Of a stretch of DNA of 64,000 nt, positions 52,831-63,629 are shown piece by piece. A model generated the notes under the pieces. It made no database searches and was not told where the DNA came from. It worked only from the letters and a program-made list of their open reading frames with translations. The DNA comes from Ypsolopha sequella (taxonomy: Eukaryota > Arthropoda > Insecta > Lepidoptera > Ypsolophidae), in assembly GCA_934047225.1 (NCBI GenBank), contig OW203997.1:11022417-11086416 (forward strand), written 5' to 3'. Numbering within the stretch: position 1 is the first letter of the stretch; each line of letters opens with the position of its first letter. A program made the position numbers and the translations under genes.

Positions 52831-53119
52831 TATGTACTCATGATTATTGCAAAACGGCTCACCTCAATAAGTATATTTGATCGGGATAGCCGACCAGTTT
52901 CAGCAGATTCAGACTTCTGAGCGAGTGAAGACGCGTCCGCGACGTCGCGCGTCGTTGCGTCTTGCATTGCGGGCTAGCGTCTTCACTCGCCCAGAAGAAG
53001 GCATTCTGAATCTGCTGAAACTGGTCGGCTATCCCGATCAAAAATACTTATTGAGGTGAGCCGTTTTGCAATAATGTTTTATCCTCAAGTTTCATTCAAA
53101 TCGATAATATATACTCATG
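52831..53119 (+). mobile_element. Hairpin-tail element 5 with hammerhead-like fold and 12-bp TSD
   Basis: TATGTACTCATG and TATATACTCATG (one mismatch) flank a 265-bp unit, the same length as element 2. The arms share AAAACGGCTCACCTCAATAA, GATCGGGATAGCCGACCAG and TTTCAGCAGATTCAGA. The left arm has lost about ten bases of the stem II region, so only the right arm keeps GCC, CAGAAGA, the stem, GAAA, CTG, GTC, GGC. The tail TTTTATCCTCAAGTTTCATT closely matches element 4. Confidence 0.75.
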
Positions 53120-53626
53120 CTTGGAAACTACATTTTTGGCTACTTCTGGTCGCTAACTTTATTCGATTACTGGAAAAAGCTCGATTATTTCACAATGTAT
53201 TTATAATGCACACAAAAGAACAATGTACTTATAAACTCACATGTCAGTGTGTACACTTAATCTTATATATAACGTAACTTACTGATTATACGTGGTCCCT
53301 TACTGTTCGTAATAAACTGTATTAAAATAAATAGATAAAACACAGAGAGGGTCTAATGTGGAAGGAGTAAAATATATGTTACAAAGTGCTAGTTTAACGC
53401 TTCAAACTGCACTTTTCTGTTTTTCCGAGTCCTTTCCCTACAGGTTTTAAGGTGCCTTTTTTTGACAAATCGTCATGCATATTTTTTACACCTAGATTTT
53501 TTCATTTCTTTTTCAAAGGTTTATTTAATTTAGGTTGTTTATTTGTTTTAACGAGCATAGATCATTTTGCAACGTTTATAAATTATAGTTGTTCCAATTC
53601 AATAAAAAAAAGAAGGAAACTACTTC
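53120..53626. other. No recognisable feature
   Basis: May include more of the LINE copy that becomes legible at 53,627. Confidence 0.4.
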
Positions 53627-53817
53627 TTCGAGGATGTTTTTCATACTTACCGAAGTGCAAAAATATGGAATAATTTACCAGCGCCTTTGAGACAAAAGTG
53701 TTCAGCCCATACATTTAAGTTTAGGTATAAACAGTATCTAACAAAAAAGCAAATTCACACTGGACATTTGCCAATAAATTTATTTTCCTTCTTACTTTCT
53801 TTCTTTCTTCTACTTTT
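53627..53817 (+). pseudogene. LINE ORF2 C-terminal end and tail
   Basis: Reads FEDVFHTYRSAKIWNNLP, then APLRQKCSAHTFKFRYKQYL, the (R/K)xxKxWNxLP...FKxxxKxYL ending of Jockey/CR1-like reverse transcriptases. It is followed by AATAAA and a TTTC-rich tail. No upstream RT motif is legible. Confidence 0.55.
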
Positions 53818-55870
53818 TTCTTGTATAAAGCGTTTCAAACTAACAATTTAAAAATAACCTTTTTGTACCCGAACGCAAATGCCATTTCTCAGCATGACTT
53901 ATCTTTTCCGAATACCCACATCCATTTCCGAAGAAGCCGTGGTTCAATGCGACACGGTCACATGAAAAACATTCTGATATATCCGTGTGATAAGAAAACG
54001 CGACGAGATGAAAAAAGCTCCTGGATTTAACATCAGATCATCTCAAATCGACAATATTCTTTTGAATCTCGTTTTAAGCACATTATAGTCAATAACTAGT
54101 ACACCCACTTTTCTCTAACAGTTATTCAGTTCAGTAAAGATTTAGAAAGATTTTAAAACTACCTACTTATTTAAAAAACCGGTCAAGTGCGAGTAGGACT
54201 TACGCCCATTTCAATAAGTATACTTAAATAATTTCTTTACACAAGATAGCGTAAGAAATAGTACATTGTGCACCGAGAAAAGAAAGGGGACGATTACCAA
54301 CGAGGATGGCGCCTCGGGCCTCAATACACACGAGTTTGGAACCGCACTTTCTCTCGAGTGATACATAGATCTTTATACTTCACCTACGAGGAAAATAAAA
54401 GACAAATTATGTTTAAAAACACTCTTGTACTACCACATATAATATAATTATCAGCAAATCTTCACTATCACTATGAGATGCCTAACTAGTAATTTTACAA
54501 TTTTAAAATTCAGAATTTTTTGCGTTTTGAAGGTAACATAACAGTTTACATACTAGTATGTACAGCCTATTTATAAACTTCTTGGTAGGTAACCTAATTT
54601 TGTCATATTATGCGAAAAGACAAAACGTTTTTTATGTCCCAGTTCGCAAATTGATACTGGCCACTTCTACATTCTATGTTACTAAAAAACAAACAGCACG
54701 TCAATAATCGATTTTCATATACTTTTTCTGCCTGCTCATTACGTAGCAATGGATTTTCATACACTTTTTTCCCCTCGCATATTTGTATGATAGTAATGTA
54801 ATGAAGTATATTCTCGGCTCCATTTTCATGCGTGAGGCCCCTAAGAAATATTTTAATTACATTATTAATTCAATATTCGGTTTGGGGCAACATTCTACAT
54901 ATCATATCAAAATTTCATGTCTCTATCTCATTCCGTCTAAGAGCTAAAGACCTGTAACATACGGACGGATAGATACGGATTATTCTGAACCACTTTTAAA
55001 GAAAAACTTTTGAAACAAAGCGAGTTATAAATTCACTTTCCAAATACACATTTTTAATACATTCGACGGGAAATTGAAAAAAAAAAAGTAGTGGCAAACG
55101 TCCTAACACAAATGTTTAACTCTATGTGATCAGTGGAACATGTGGTTGAATTATTAATATCTACAAATTCATGTGTCGAAATTTGAACACTAAAACACCA
55201 CTGAATTTAGCGTGTTAATTAAATTTTGCTGTTTGCGAGAGTATCTGAACAATCAAATGTTCATTGTGGCGCTAAATACCTAATGACGTTCAATTAATAC
55301 AAATTTGCCAATTCACTGCAATCACTCAATAGTAATCGTATGTGAAGATCGGGTCGGTTATTTCTTACCATTGAAATCAATTTTGTTTGATTGCTCATTG
55401 TTTGGCGTAACTTTTTATAATTTATTTTCAAAAAAAAAGGCGGCACCTCACGTCGATATTTTTAATAGTCGATGGATGGATGTTATGAAAGAATGCACGG
55501 TGATTTGTGAGATCTTGAAGCTTACCGAATCTGAATAAGTACGAATTAATTATTCAATAATGCAATTTATTTAATCTTTTGACATTGATATTAATAAAAT
55601 TCTAAGTTAAGTTTATTGTAAAGTAATCTAATTTTGTTGACATCCGTTTTTGATAATGATAATGTGTTAGTTCCTTATTACTATATCAATATGTAATTAT
55701 ATCAATATGTAACATTAAATATACCATATAGTTTTAAGTGATGCAATTAATTACGAAATGGGTTTCTGTGATGTAATTATGTATTTGCTATGAAATAAAT
55801 AAATAAGAAAGGGTAGATAGAGGAAGATGTACTTGCAGTATAACACAAAGTAATTCCTTGGTATAATTAA
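53818..55870. other. Mostly unassigned; family J head at 54,176-54,205
   Basis: AAACCGGTCAAGTGCGAGTA at 54,178 is the head of family J, and GTAACATACGGACGGATAG near 54,957 could belong to its far end, so 54,176-55,010 may be a decayed full copy. A 77-codon frame at 55,305-55,538 has no recognisable domain. Confidence 0.35.
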
Positions 55871-56382
55871 TGGAAACCCGAAATTGAAAATGTTTGTAAA
55901 AGGTTAAATAAATCTGCATATGCCTTGTATAAATTATCGAAAGTTGTAAACCTTCAGACATTGACGACAGCATATCACGGATATGCTGCTTCAGTTCTTC
56001 GATATGGATTAATCTTTTGGGGCATTCCGCAGATGTAAATTTTGTGTTTAAGGCTCAAAAGAAGTGTATCAGGGCTATATGTGGATTACAATATAGAGAA
56101 ACATATAAGCCTCATTTTAAAGAGCTAAAGATTCTTACGCTACCATGTATATATATTTACGAAGCTTCATTATTTGTGTAAACAAACCCTGAACTATTTA
56201 AGAAAGTTTCTCAGGTAAACGATAGGCAGCTACGCAATAAAAATAAACTTTACATTGAAAAGAGCAACATAAACCTAATTCACAATAGCATAGGACGCAT
56301 GGAACCCATCTGTTACAAGTTGCCTCATAAAATAAAAGACCTGGACTTGATACATTTTAAATACAAACTGTGGATATTTTAA
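55871..56382 (+). pseudogene. Jockey/CR1-like reverse transcriptase, C-terminal region
   Basis: Across one frameshift (near 56,033) and one in-frame stop (near 56,178) it reads LNKSAYALYKLSKVV, TTAYHGYAASVLRYGLIFWG, AQKKCIRAICGL, HFKELKILTLPCIYIYEASL, GRMEPICYKLPHKIKDLDLI and HFKYKLWIF. This is the region after the RT palm in Jockey/CR1-like LINEs (SxLxYGIIFWG and LPxxYIYExL motifs). No palm or endonuclease part is legible upstream. Confidence 0.75.
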
Positions 56383-56691
56383 ATACCTTATAAAAAAATG
56401 CCAATTTACTATTTCTGAGTTTCTTGACAAAATTTAAATGGAATTATTAATTTCCATAGGGCTTTTATTATTTTACAACTGCGACATTTTTTGAGTTTAT
56501 TTTTATGTTAAATTGAATTGAATTATTATGTTATCTAATTTAGTATTGTTAATGACATGAATGTGAAATATGATTTTATTGTAAATGTATCTATATAAAA
56601 CTGTTTTGTTATTGTGAACCTTATTGATTTTATGAAATTTTGAATGCCTCTGAGGCACAACATAGAGCACAATGGTATCGATACGGCATAA
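56383..56691. other. Probable LINE 3' flank
   Basis: AT-rich sequence directly after the RT relic; no separate feature. Confidence 0.35.
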
Positions 56692-56818
56692 CACGTCTTA
56701 ACTTATTTGACAGGACTAACCTTATTTTAAACGTCCTGTCTTTTTCTTTTTTAATCGAAAAGACAAGGACAGAATGCTTAAATTAAGTTTAGTCCTGTCA
56801 AATAAGTTAAGATGTGCT
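56692..56818. mobile_element. Foldback element, about 125 bp
   Basis: CGTCTTAACTTATTTGACAG and ACTAACC pair with TTTAGTCC and CTGTCAAATAAGTTAAGATG; CGTCCTGTC pairs with GACAAGGACAG. It sits just upstream of a TTGA-repeat LINE tail, perhaps within the LINE 3' UTR. Confidence 0.6.
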
Positions 56819-56869
56819 GCACCGAATCGGTGTCATTATTAAATATTGTTGTCATCTACGCATACGTAC

Positions 56870-56910
56870 TACTGTTTCACAAATAAATTATTTGATTGAT
56901 TGATTGATTA
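56870..56910 (+). repeat. LINE tail with (TTGA)n
   Basis: GTTTCACAAATAAATTATTT is followed by four GATT units. It plausibly closes the LINE whose RT lies at 55,871-56,382, making a 5'-truncated copy of about 1 kb. Confidence 0.5.
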
Positions 56911-58907
56911 TAATTTTCTTATGTTTTTCCCCATATTATTATTTATTACATAAAGTAAATATCTATAGACATAGATTATTTAATTTTATTACATTAAACC
57001 CGACCTGTAATAAGTGTATCTGATATCTGAACACAAATTAATTATTTTCATTTCATTTCATTCATGTGGTGATATGATCGTCAAATTACTTCATGAATAA
57101 AAATTCTTAGTAACCATCCCGTATTGACTGAAACGGTCTTTGATCTTGAACTTACATCTAAGGCCAACTCAGTCTACTATATTTAATATAACTTTATATA
57201 ACTCAGTCTATTATATTTCAAGAAGAAATTTGCTCAATTCATTCACTAACCGCAAACAAAGGGCATTCTCTATGAAACTGTACAGCTTACTAATCAGTTA
57301 TTGTCTAAAGGCTGAATAGAATATACGTTTATTATTCGTGCCCATTGAATCCATCTCAGTTGCAAATACAAGAAAATAATTTACGATTTGATTTCTGTTT
57401 TCTTTAGATTAATACAAATCAATATAATATGAATTACTTACAAAATAAATGTTTATACATATACAGTATACGTAATCTAGTCTCCAAGCAATTCAGAGAT
57501 CAGATCTCATAATCTTAAAGTCAACACGACAAGATTTCATACATACAGGGTGACATGTAAATGAACCCGAATAATTTTATAGATTATAAAAACATAACAA
57601 CCAGTTAATAATTATTAGAGTTTCGGTTTATTGGTTGGTTTTAAAGTTCAAACATTTTCAAATATTCCGTAAAATAAAATAAAATAATAAAATTCCCAAA
57701 AATTAAGGACATCTGAAAAGAAGTGGGGTAGTGCGGTAGGTGCGGGAGTGAGTTATGCGCTAACGTGATGGTCTGCTTATCGTAAATGTGGCGCTGCACT
57801 CGTTTCATAGTTAATAATATGTTTGTTGTTCCAGTTTCGTACATTTTTACATTACATTACATTTCTTTTTTAATTGATTCATTTCATTTTCATTTTGGTC
57901 CGTTAGCATGGCAATAAATTTAATTTGCAAGTAACATTTTCTAATGCTTACTTAACTGCTAATGGTAAAAACAATTTTTAATTGTTTTCTCATCTAAAAA
58001 TGTGTTCTAAAAATGTTTATAAATACATCCTATAGTTATAAGGGTTACATTTTAAATCTCCCCGTATATTAATAGACTCCTAAATAAATAGGCAGACATC
58101 CAACGATATTCCAAGCCCATCGTTGCAGTCACTACATAATTTAAATCTGGTACGACTCTTGAGTTAACCTCTTTCGTCTCTTCCACATCAATCTAGTCAT
58201 ACAAGCCCTTAGAGCTTTGAGCTTTTGTGCGTCGAAATGCTTTTGACTTGGTATTTCTCCAGTACATCGCCAGATTAGTTTGCATACGTCCTTCTAGAGT
58301 GGTTCGGTTGAGCTTAACCATCTGCTTGTGCATCATGTTATATTTCTTTTGTCAGTCTTCTTTCATTCATTGTCTCTAAATGAAATAAAAAATACAACAG
58401 TTGATCATGATCACATACTTGCAAAGGTCTAGATATTGCTACATTTATTTATAGATTTAGATACAAAGTTAAATAATTTGAATTGTGTCGAGTGTAGTGA
58501 AAAATCTGTTGCCCCAAAAAGAGGGGCAACAAAATCTTGTAGTAGTTTTTATAATTCATAATTTTAGTATCGAACTCCAAAATTTGTTTTATTTATTTGT
58601 AATACTGTATTATCTACCTAAAGCTTATCTAATCAAAGGAATGTGGTCTTTTTGACTTATTTTTATATCTCGAATTATATTATTTCCTTTTGGACTGTAC
58701 AAAACTAATTTACTATACAGAAAGCCAGAGGCTGTTTGTTCTAAAAATATAATATCAATATTAATTTGCTTGCTTATTTTTCTTTTCGTCTAGTTTGGAA
58801 GTCTTGTTAATCTTGTACGAAACAAAACACCTTCGGGCAATATGACGTTGTTTGTACAGTACGACTATTTTTTCTATGCAAGACCGACAAGGCCGAGATT
58901 ACTGAGG
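56911..58907. other. Mostly unassigned
   Basis: 56,995-57,065 resembles the retroposon tail at about 16,090-16,175 (CGACCTGTAATAAGTG and a TTTCA repeat). The remainder is AT-rich without motifs. Confidence 0.35.
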
Positions 58908-59097
58908 TCCGTATCTGTACCCTTATTATAAATGCGAAAGTGTTTGTTGGTTTGTCCTTCTTTCACGCAGCAACGGAGCAACGGATCGACGTGATTTTTT
59001 GCATAGTGATAGTTTATGGGCCGAAAAGCGACATAGTTTCTTATCCCGGAAAAATGCAAACTAAATCAGCGCGGGCGAAGCCGCGGGCAAAAGCTAT
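58908..59097 (+). mobile_element. Short non-autonomous Helitron, family 2, copy 2
   Basis: TCTGTACCCTTATTATAAAT, CAGCAACGGAGCAACGG, ATAGTTTATGGGCCG and GGAAAAATGCAAACTAAATC lead to CGCGGGCGAAGCCGCG and GGGCAAAAGCTA before T. The final CTAG is reduced to CTA. It is more complete than 6,100-6,313 in the middle part. Confidence 0.65.
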
Positions 59098-59221
59098 AAT
59101 AAATATGGTAAGGGATTGTATAAATATGATAAGAACATATCATACCTGTTTTTGACATCAGGCGGAACTGAGGGTAAAGAAACAGGTCAAAATTTTATTA
59201 TATGGCCAGTAAAAGTTAAGT

Positions 59222-59400
59222 AGGTCTCTTGAAAAGGTGGCTGGAGGCACACGGACGAGGCTGACACTGGACAGAAGGGAGTGGAAGAGGTTGGGGAGGC
59301 CCTTTCTAAAGGGCAAATAGATGGCAGTAGCTGAAACAAAAACATGATATTATTAACATTAACTAATTTGTCTCAATAAATGGCTAATTGATTGATTGAA
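59222..59400 (+). pseudogene. RTE-like LINE 3' end
   Basis: RTRLTLDRREWKRLGRPFLK followed by a stop (59,318-59,320) resembles the DRxEWKxL ending of RTE-type ORF2. After a short 3' UTR comes CAATAAATGGCTAATTGATT and a TTGA repeat. Only the last 33 codons are readable. Confidence 0.5.
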
Positions 59401-59585
59401 GCCTTTTAAACATTTTCAAAGTTAAGAAATATAATGTGATCTTTTTCTATTGTAGAGTATCTAGTTTAACATATTAATTAAGAAACAGCATTTTAAAATT
59501 GCCTTGCAGTCTTTACTGTCATATTGTAAACCGGTCTACTCAGGTGAGTTTAATGTAATTTACTATTTTAAATACCATAATATAA
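59401..59585. other. No recognisable feature
   Basis: AT-rich spacer before the Penelope-like frame. Confidence 0.4.
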
Positions 59586-60455
59586 GTGCCTCGTACTTTA
59601 ATAAATCGAGCGTTGCGGTTATGTGACCCACAGTATGTGGATGCTGAATTGACCCACGTAAGACACGTACTGGAGGCCAATGGTTATAATTGGAGACAGA
59701 GTAACCGGCTTGCGACTCCATCAACCCACCATCGTCCATCCGTTGTTCAGAGGGCTCCGATCTACTTGCCCTTTGTGAGAGGCGTAACTGATAGGATTGG
59801 ACACCTGCTTCGCCGGAAGTACAGTGTGAAGACTATCTTCCGAGCCCCCACCAAACTACGGAACTGGCTGAGATCCCCAAAGGACCGAGACCCTCTCAAC
59901 ACACCTGGAGTTTATAAAGTCCCGTGCGATTGTGGAAAAAGCTACATAGGAGAAACCAAGCGCAACGTGTCCACAAGACTGACTGAACATATTCGATCCA
60001 TGAAGAAACTGGACATTAACGGGTCAGTAGTAGCAGAACATGCACTAAGTTCGGATACGACCCACTTCATCCGTTTCGACAAGGCTACAGTATTAGTGAA
60101 GAAGAAATATACAATTCCTCGCAAAATACACGAAGCCATCGAGATAAGTCGTAATCCCAACTTCAACAGGGATCATGGTTGGCAGCTGGCTCCGTCTTGG
60201 AAACCGGTTCTCGATGGATCGAGCAACTTTAGGACAGTGCCCAGTGACAGTGACGATGTTGTGAGTTCGTTTTGTTTAATAACCGCTCCTAATAACAAAC
60301 AATCGGAACAATCAAAGGAATCAAGTGCATCCACCATCCCACCCCTATCGACGACGCAGCCAACGCTCAGCGCACGAGCAATGCGCGCAGCTCGCCGATC
60401 GGCGGCTGCCAGTGCCCGTTTGACAACGACGGTGAACGCCGCGTCGTCGTCCTAA
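59586..60455 (+). CDS. Penelope-like element GIY-YIG endonuclease (5'-truncated ORF)
   Basis: An uninterrupted 290-codon frame directly after a stop codon, with no ATG at its start (GTG), so its beginning is a truncation point. Residues 1-100 (LINRALRLCD, AELTHVRHVLEANGY, IYLPFVRGV) match the linker after the reverse transcriptase of Penelope-like elements. The endonuclease follows: GVY (108-110), CDC (Cys114, Cys116), YIG (120-122), Arg131, His135, His152/His160 and HEAIEI with Glu183. Cys114/Cys116 with His152/His160 fit the CCHH finger of this endonuclease class. The domain nicks DNA for reverse transcription. Residues 215-289 form an Ser/Thr/Ala-rich tail. The RT palm is missing. A 3' fragment of the family lies at 7,727-7,893. 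Confidence 0.85.
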   Translation: MPRTLINRALRLCDPQYVDAELTHVRHVLEANGYNWRQSNRLATPSTHHRPSVVQRAPIYLPFVRGVTDRIGHLLRRKYSVKTIFRAPTKLRNWLRSPKDRDPLNTPGVYKVPCDCGKSYIGETKRNVSTRLTEHIRSMKKLDINGSVVAEHALSSDTTHFIRFDKATVLVKKKYTIPRKIHEAIEISRNPNFNRDHGWQLAPSWKPVLDGSSNFRTVPSDSDDVVSSFCLITAPNNKQSEQSKESSASTIPPLSTTQPTLSARAMRAARRSAAASARLTTTVNAASSS

Positions 60456-60605
60456 GAACGACACTCGCCTTGATAATGCCGAAATTGTATCGGTGAAACG
60501 GTTGGCATATAGTCAACAACAATCACACGTGAGTGTTCAAGCCGTATGTAATAATAATTTAGTATGTCAGCTCACGCGAGTTTTAATAATATTATACCAT
60601 AATAC
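60456..60605 (+). mobile_element. 3' end of the Penelope-like element
   Basis: CATATAGTCAACAACAATCA, AATTTAGTATGTCAGCTCAC and GCGAGTTTTAATAATATTA are shared with the reverse fragment at 7,727-7,893. Similarity stops after ATATTA, which marks the element end. Confidence 0.75.
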
Positions 60606-61502
60606 AGTTTAAGGACTACCACCCTTGAGATCCACCGAAAACTTCTGAAAAAATATCCTAAAGTTTTAAAGGCCTGACGATTTATAATTCGTGTAATCGA
60701 TAAAAACATTTAGTAAAATCAGGTTCAAATACTGGCCGAAGATATTTTTCTAAATATTTTTTTTACTTGAGATATGTTTCAAATTGATATTTTCTATAGT
60801 TTATATTGCACTCGAGTAATACTTAGATTATACAAAGCGATGGATTTCGCTACATATCATATATTTTTAGTGCACCCCCTTCCATCCCCTATCTTGGAGA
60901 AAAAAAAAACTAACATAAATATTTTTTTTTAATTTATGAACGTGATTTTATAGAGGTAAATGCCCATACGTATTACCTTCTTTATGTTTTTATAATTAGT
61001 ATGCAATTATGTATTATAGGTATATCATATAATTTATAGGTAGATGCACCCCACCAATAACGTTCCTGCCGGTGCGGCATGATAAATGTCCGTTTTTTTT
61101 TTTTGTTGACTCTTTGATTTTTGCGTTTCGGCCATTAAAAACTTTGCCTTGATAGACGGGACAGAGAGTCTCCCGTCTTTGGATTTATTTTTATTTCAAT
61201 GCTTTAACGCACTGTCGGTGGGATCAGCTATAGCCTGAGGGGGCTGTAATGCCTGAGATGTATTGCAGTGACCGGACATAACGTTTACATGTGTGTCACT
61301 GTTGTCTGGAGGTCGAATGCTATGCCGGCGTAGGGCGATAAATGTTGGTAGCAACACCTATTGTAGCGATGACAGCGCCATCTCTATTTCAACTCCCTCT
61401 TGAGCATTCAATATGTGCATTACTATATGGTGTATCATGTAATTACAAAAATTCGATTAGCAGGTATGTGATGGTAAAATTCAACGGTCTAGGATTAGGA
61501 CG
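60606..61502. other. No recognisable feature
   Basis: AT-rich, then a GC-richer patch around 61,190-61,380 without a legible coding motif. Confidence 0.4.
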
Positions 61503-61572
61503 GGAACTTTGGTAGCACAGTTGGTAAAGCACTTGCCTTCTCAGCAAGAGGTCGCAGGTTCAAATCATAGTA
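61503..61572 (+). repeat. tRNA-like sequence with intact anticodon-type arm
   Basis: TTTGGTAGCACAGTTGGTAA (box A-like), CTTGC/GCAAG stem around CTTCTCA, and CAGGTTCAAATC (box B). The loop would place UCU as anticodon, but the T stem and acceptor stem do not close. It is probably a decayed tRNA or SINE head. Confidence 0.45.
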
Positions 61573-61667
61573 CGAATTTTTTTTATAATTCTGTTACTTG
61601 AGATTTGTTTCTTATTTATTTTTTCTATCTTATAATGCACTTGAAAATTTATTTTATCTACTCCCAT

Positions 61668-61770
61668 ACTGCAATAAGGCAATCGCAACATCAAACGCAG
61701 TTTTATAAGTACGTTTATCCGATGTTATAATATTAGATTATAACACTGCCCTGCGATTGTCCTAATTAAG
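61668..61770 (+). repeat. Dispersed repeat family E, copy 6
   Basis: ATCTACTCCCATACTGCAAT, CAACATCAAACGCAGTTTTA, GATGTTATAATATTAGATTA and a decayed core CACTGCCCTGCGATTG. Confidence 0.55.
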
Positions 61771-62866
61771 GCGATATAAAAAAATGGGGTTTTTTCGAAT
61801 CCATTTACTCCACTATAACGTCGTCTACGTATTTCATTTTAGATAAATATTAATTGAGTATTTGATTAAGATTCTCACTGAAAGAAAACGCGATTGGATG
61901 AGATTTTCTCGATAGAATTTAATTCCGAAAAGACCTCTAAATTGTTTTATTTTTTCCTGTAATTCTGAAATCCTGACTAATTTCATTGTGAAATTGCATT
62001 CAAAATGTGGATATTATGTATTTGTAAAGTCTCCTTGAAAATATTTTTGACAAAATAGCTTAGTACATTTTATGTTAATAAAAAACCGACTTTTTGCTAC
62101 TTTTTCACGAATCCATCCTACTCGCACTGAGGGTTTTTTCGAATATGGAGTAACAGGGACGCTTAATATTTTACGTAGGGCCATAAAACCGCTAGAGACG
62201 AAATCAAAAACAGAGAAGAGAAATAATTCCCGACCTTATTTCTTAAGCCTCGGCATAGTAAAACCAGAACAGTAGATTAACTCACGCCCCGTACGAGACT
62301 TCAATACCTACTGTGTCAGGGTTGTTCCTTCTTTTATTTTCGTACCTGGCTAATACAAATCAATATTTAAATACATATATTATACATATACTACGTAGGT
62401 ATGTATTATGTTTGTAAATATTAAATTCATTTACATTGGGCCTTCAACTCGCTGGCAGCAGCAGCGACAGCCGGTACGAATAGCGATACGTTAAATGAAC
62501 GTGTTACCAACTTATCTGTTGCCGTAGGCCAAACTAAAATGACTTCTATATTCATTAGTAACAGTCTTCGTTGCCGCGAGTCGCCGAAATAGATAAGTTT
62601 GTGGTGCGGAACTGTTCTCAAGGCGGCCCCCTTTGGCGGCACGTTTGATCTACAAAGACGCCGCCGCGCCGCTGCGCCGCGCCGTAGAGACCCGAATTGA
62701 CCTTTATGTAGACCGGGAGCTCAGTACCGTATTTTAACCTTATATGAGGTAGACATTAATAAAAAGCACATTTATTTAAATAAGACTTCTTTAATTTAAA
62801 ATGCTTACAATTTATAATATGAAGCACGATATTTTGAAACATTATCTGTCAAATCCTCACGTGATA
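61771..62866. other. No supported gene; GC-rich patch
   Basis: 62,430-62,710 is strongly GC-rich (GACGCCGCCGCGCCGCTGCG) with a 71-codon reverse frame lacking any recognised motif. It could be a CpG-rich promoter or decayed coding DNA. A possible terminal exon of the THAP-like gene lies just to its right. Confidence 0.3.
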
Positions 62867-62889
62867 TTAATTGTAGCCATTGTAAGCGC
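62867..62889 (-). other. Candidate terminal exon after the THAP-like exon
   Basis: On the reverse strand TTTTATTTTGTTGTTTTCAG is a good acceptor. Joined in phase it reads GAYNGYN and stops. An AATAAA follows about 110 bases downstream. It lacks the remaining Cys/His ligands, so it may be a chance site. Confidence 0.2.
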
Positions 62890-62892
62890 CTG

Positions 62893-63629
62893 AAAACAAC
62901 AAAATAAAAATTATGACAAATCAACTGACATTTTGAAGCCGATTATGACAAATGAGCTATCAATCGACGACGTAGTGAAACATTCAAACATACATACATT
63001 CATATCATACATAATAAACGGATAGACCTTATAACTCATAAAGAAATCTTACTTGCTTATATTAAATAAAGTAAGAAAACTTGAAAATAATCAATTATAA
63101 AATTAAAGATAAGCTCCTGAATTTACCTTAAAAACATGGGCATCGTCAAAAGGGGGAAGGGGGCAGCTGTCCCCCCCTAGAGATTTGAAAAACTTTGAGA
63201 TTTTTATAATAAAGTAACCGAAAAATTCGCGAGAAACCCAAGAACATTATGTTTATAAGACAATTATTTTGTTTCTTGTAATGAACAATTAAAAACTTTA
63301 CATTTGTTTATTTTACCTACAATTCATGTCATCTTGCCCCCCTGGCAACGCTTTTGCTTAAAAATCTTTGTGATTGTTGACTAAATTAATCAGTTCAATT
63401 CATTTAAGTACATAATAAAATTTAAGTATCTAATCGAACATTGGCTCCTAGTCTATAATTAAAAAATCTTTGCGATTTCAACCATATCAGCTCTACATTT
63501 AAAAACACTTTGACGAACTGACAATCATAGCACAGTTATGATCATAGGTACCTATGTTAAATGTGAACAAAGAAAGTACGGTTTACATCTCTCATTATTA
63601 TTTATATGTACCATAAATTGTGTACTCAC
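62893..63629. other. Putative intron of the THAP-like gene
   Basis: AT-rich sequence downstream (on the reverse strand) of the splice donor; no other feature. Confidence 0.3.

Noticed and set aside
52859..53059. Mirrored frames starting MIGIADQFQQIQ on both strands
   Set aside because: Both are read from the inverted arms of one hairpin element.
61503..61572. Functional tRNA-Arg(UCU) gene
   Set aside because: Only the anticodon arm is intact; T and acceptor stems do not pair and position 37 is C.
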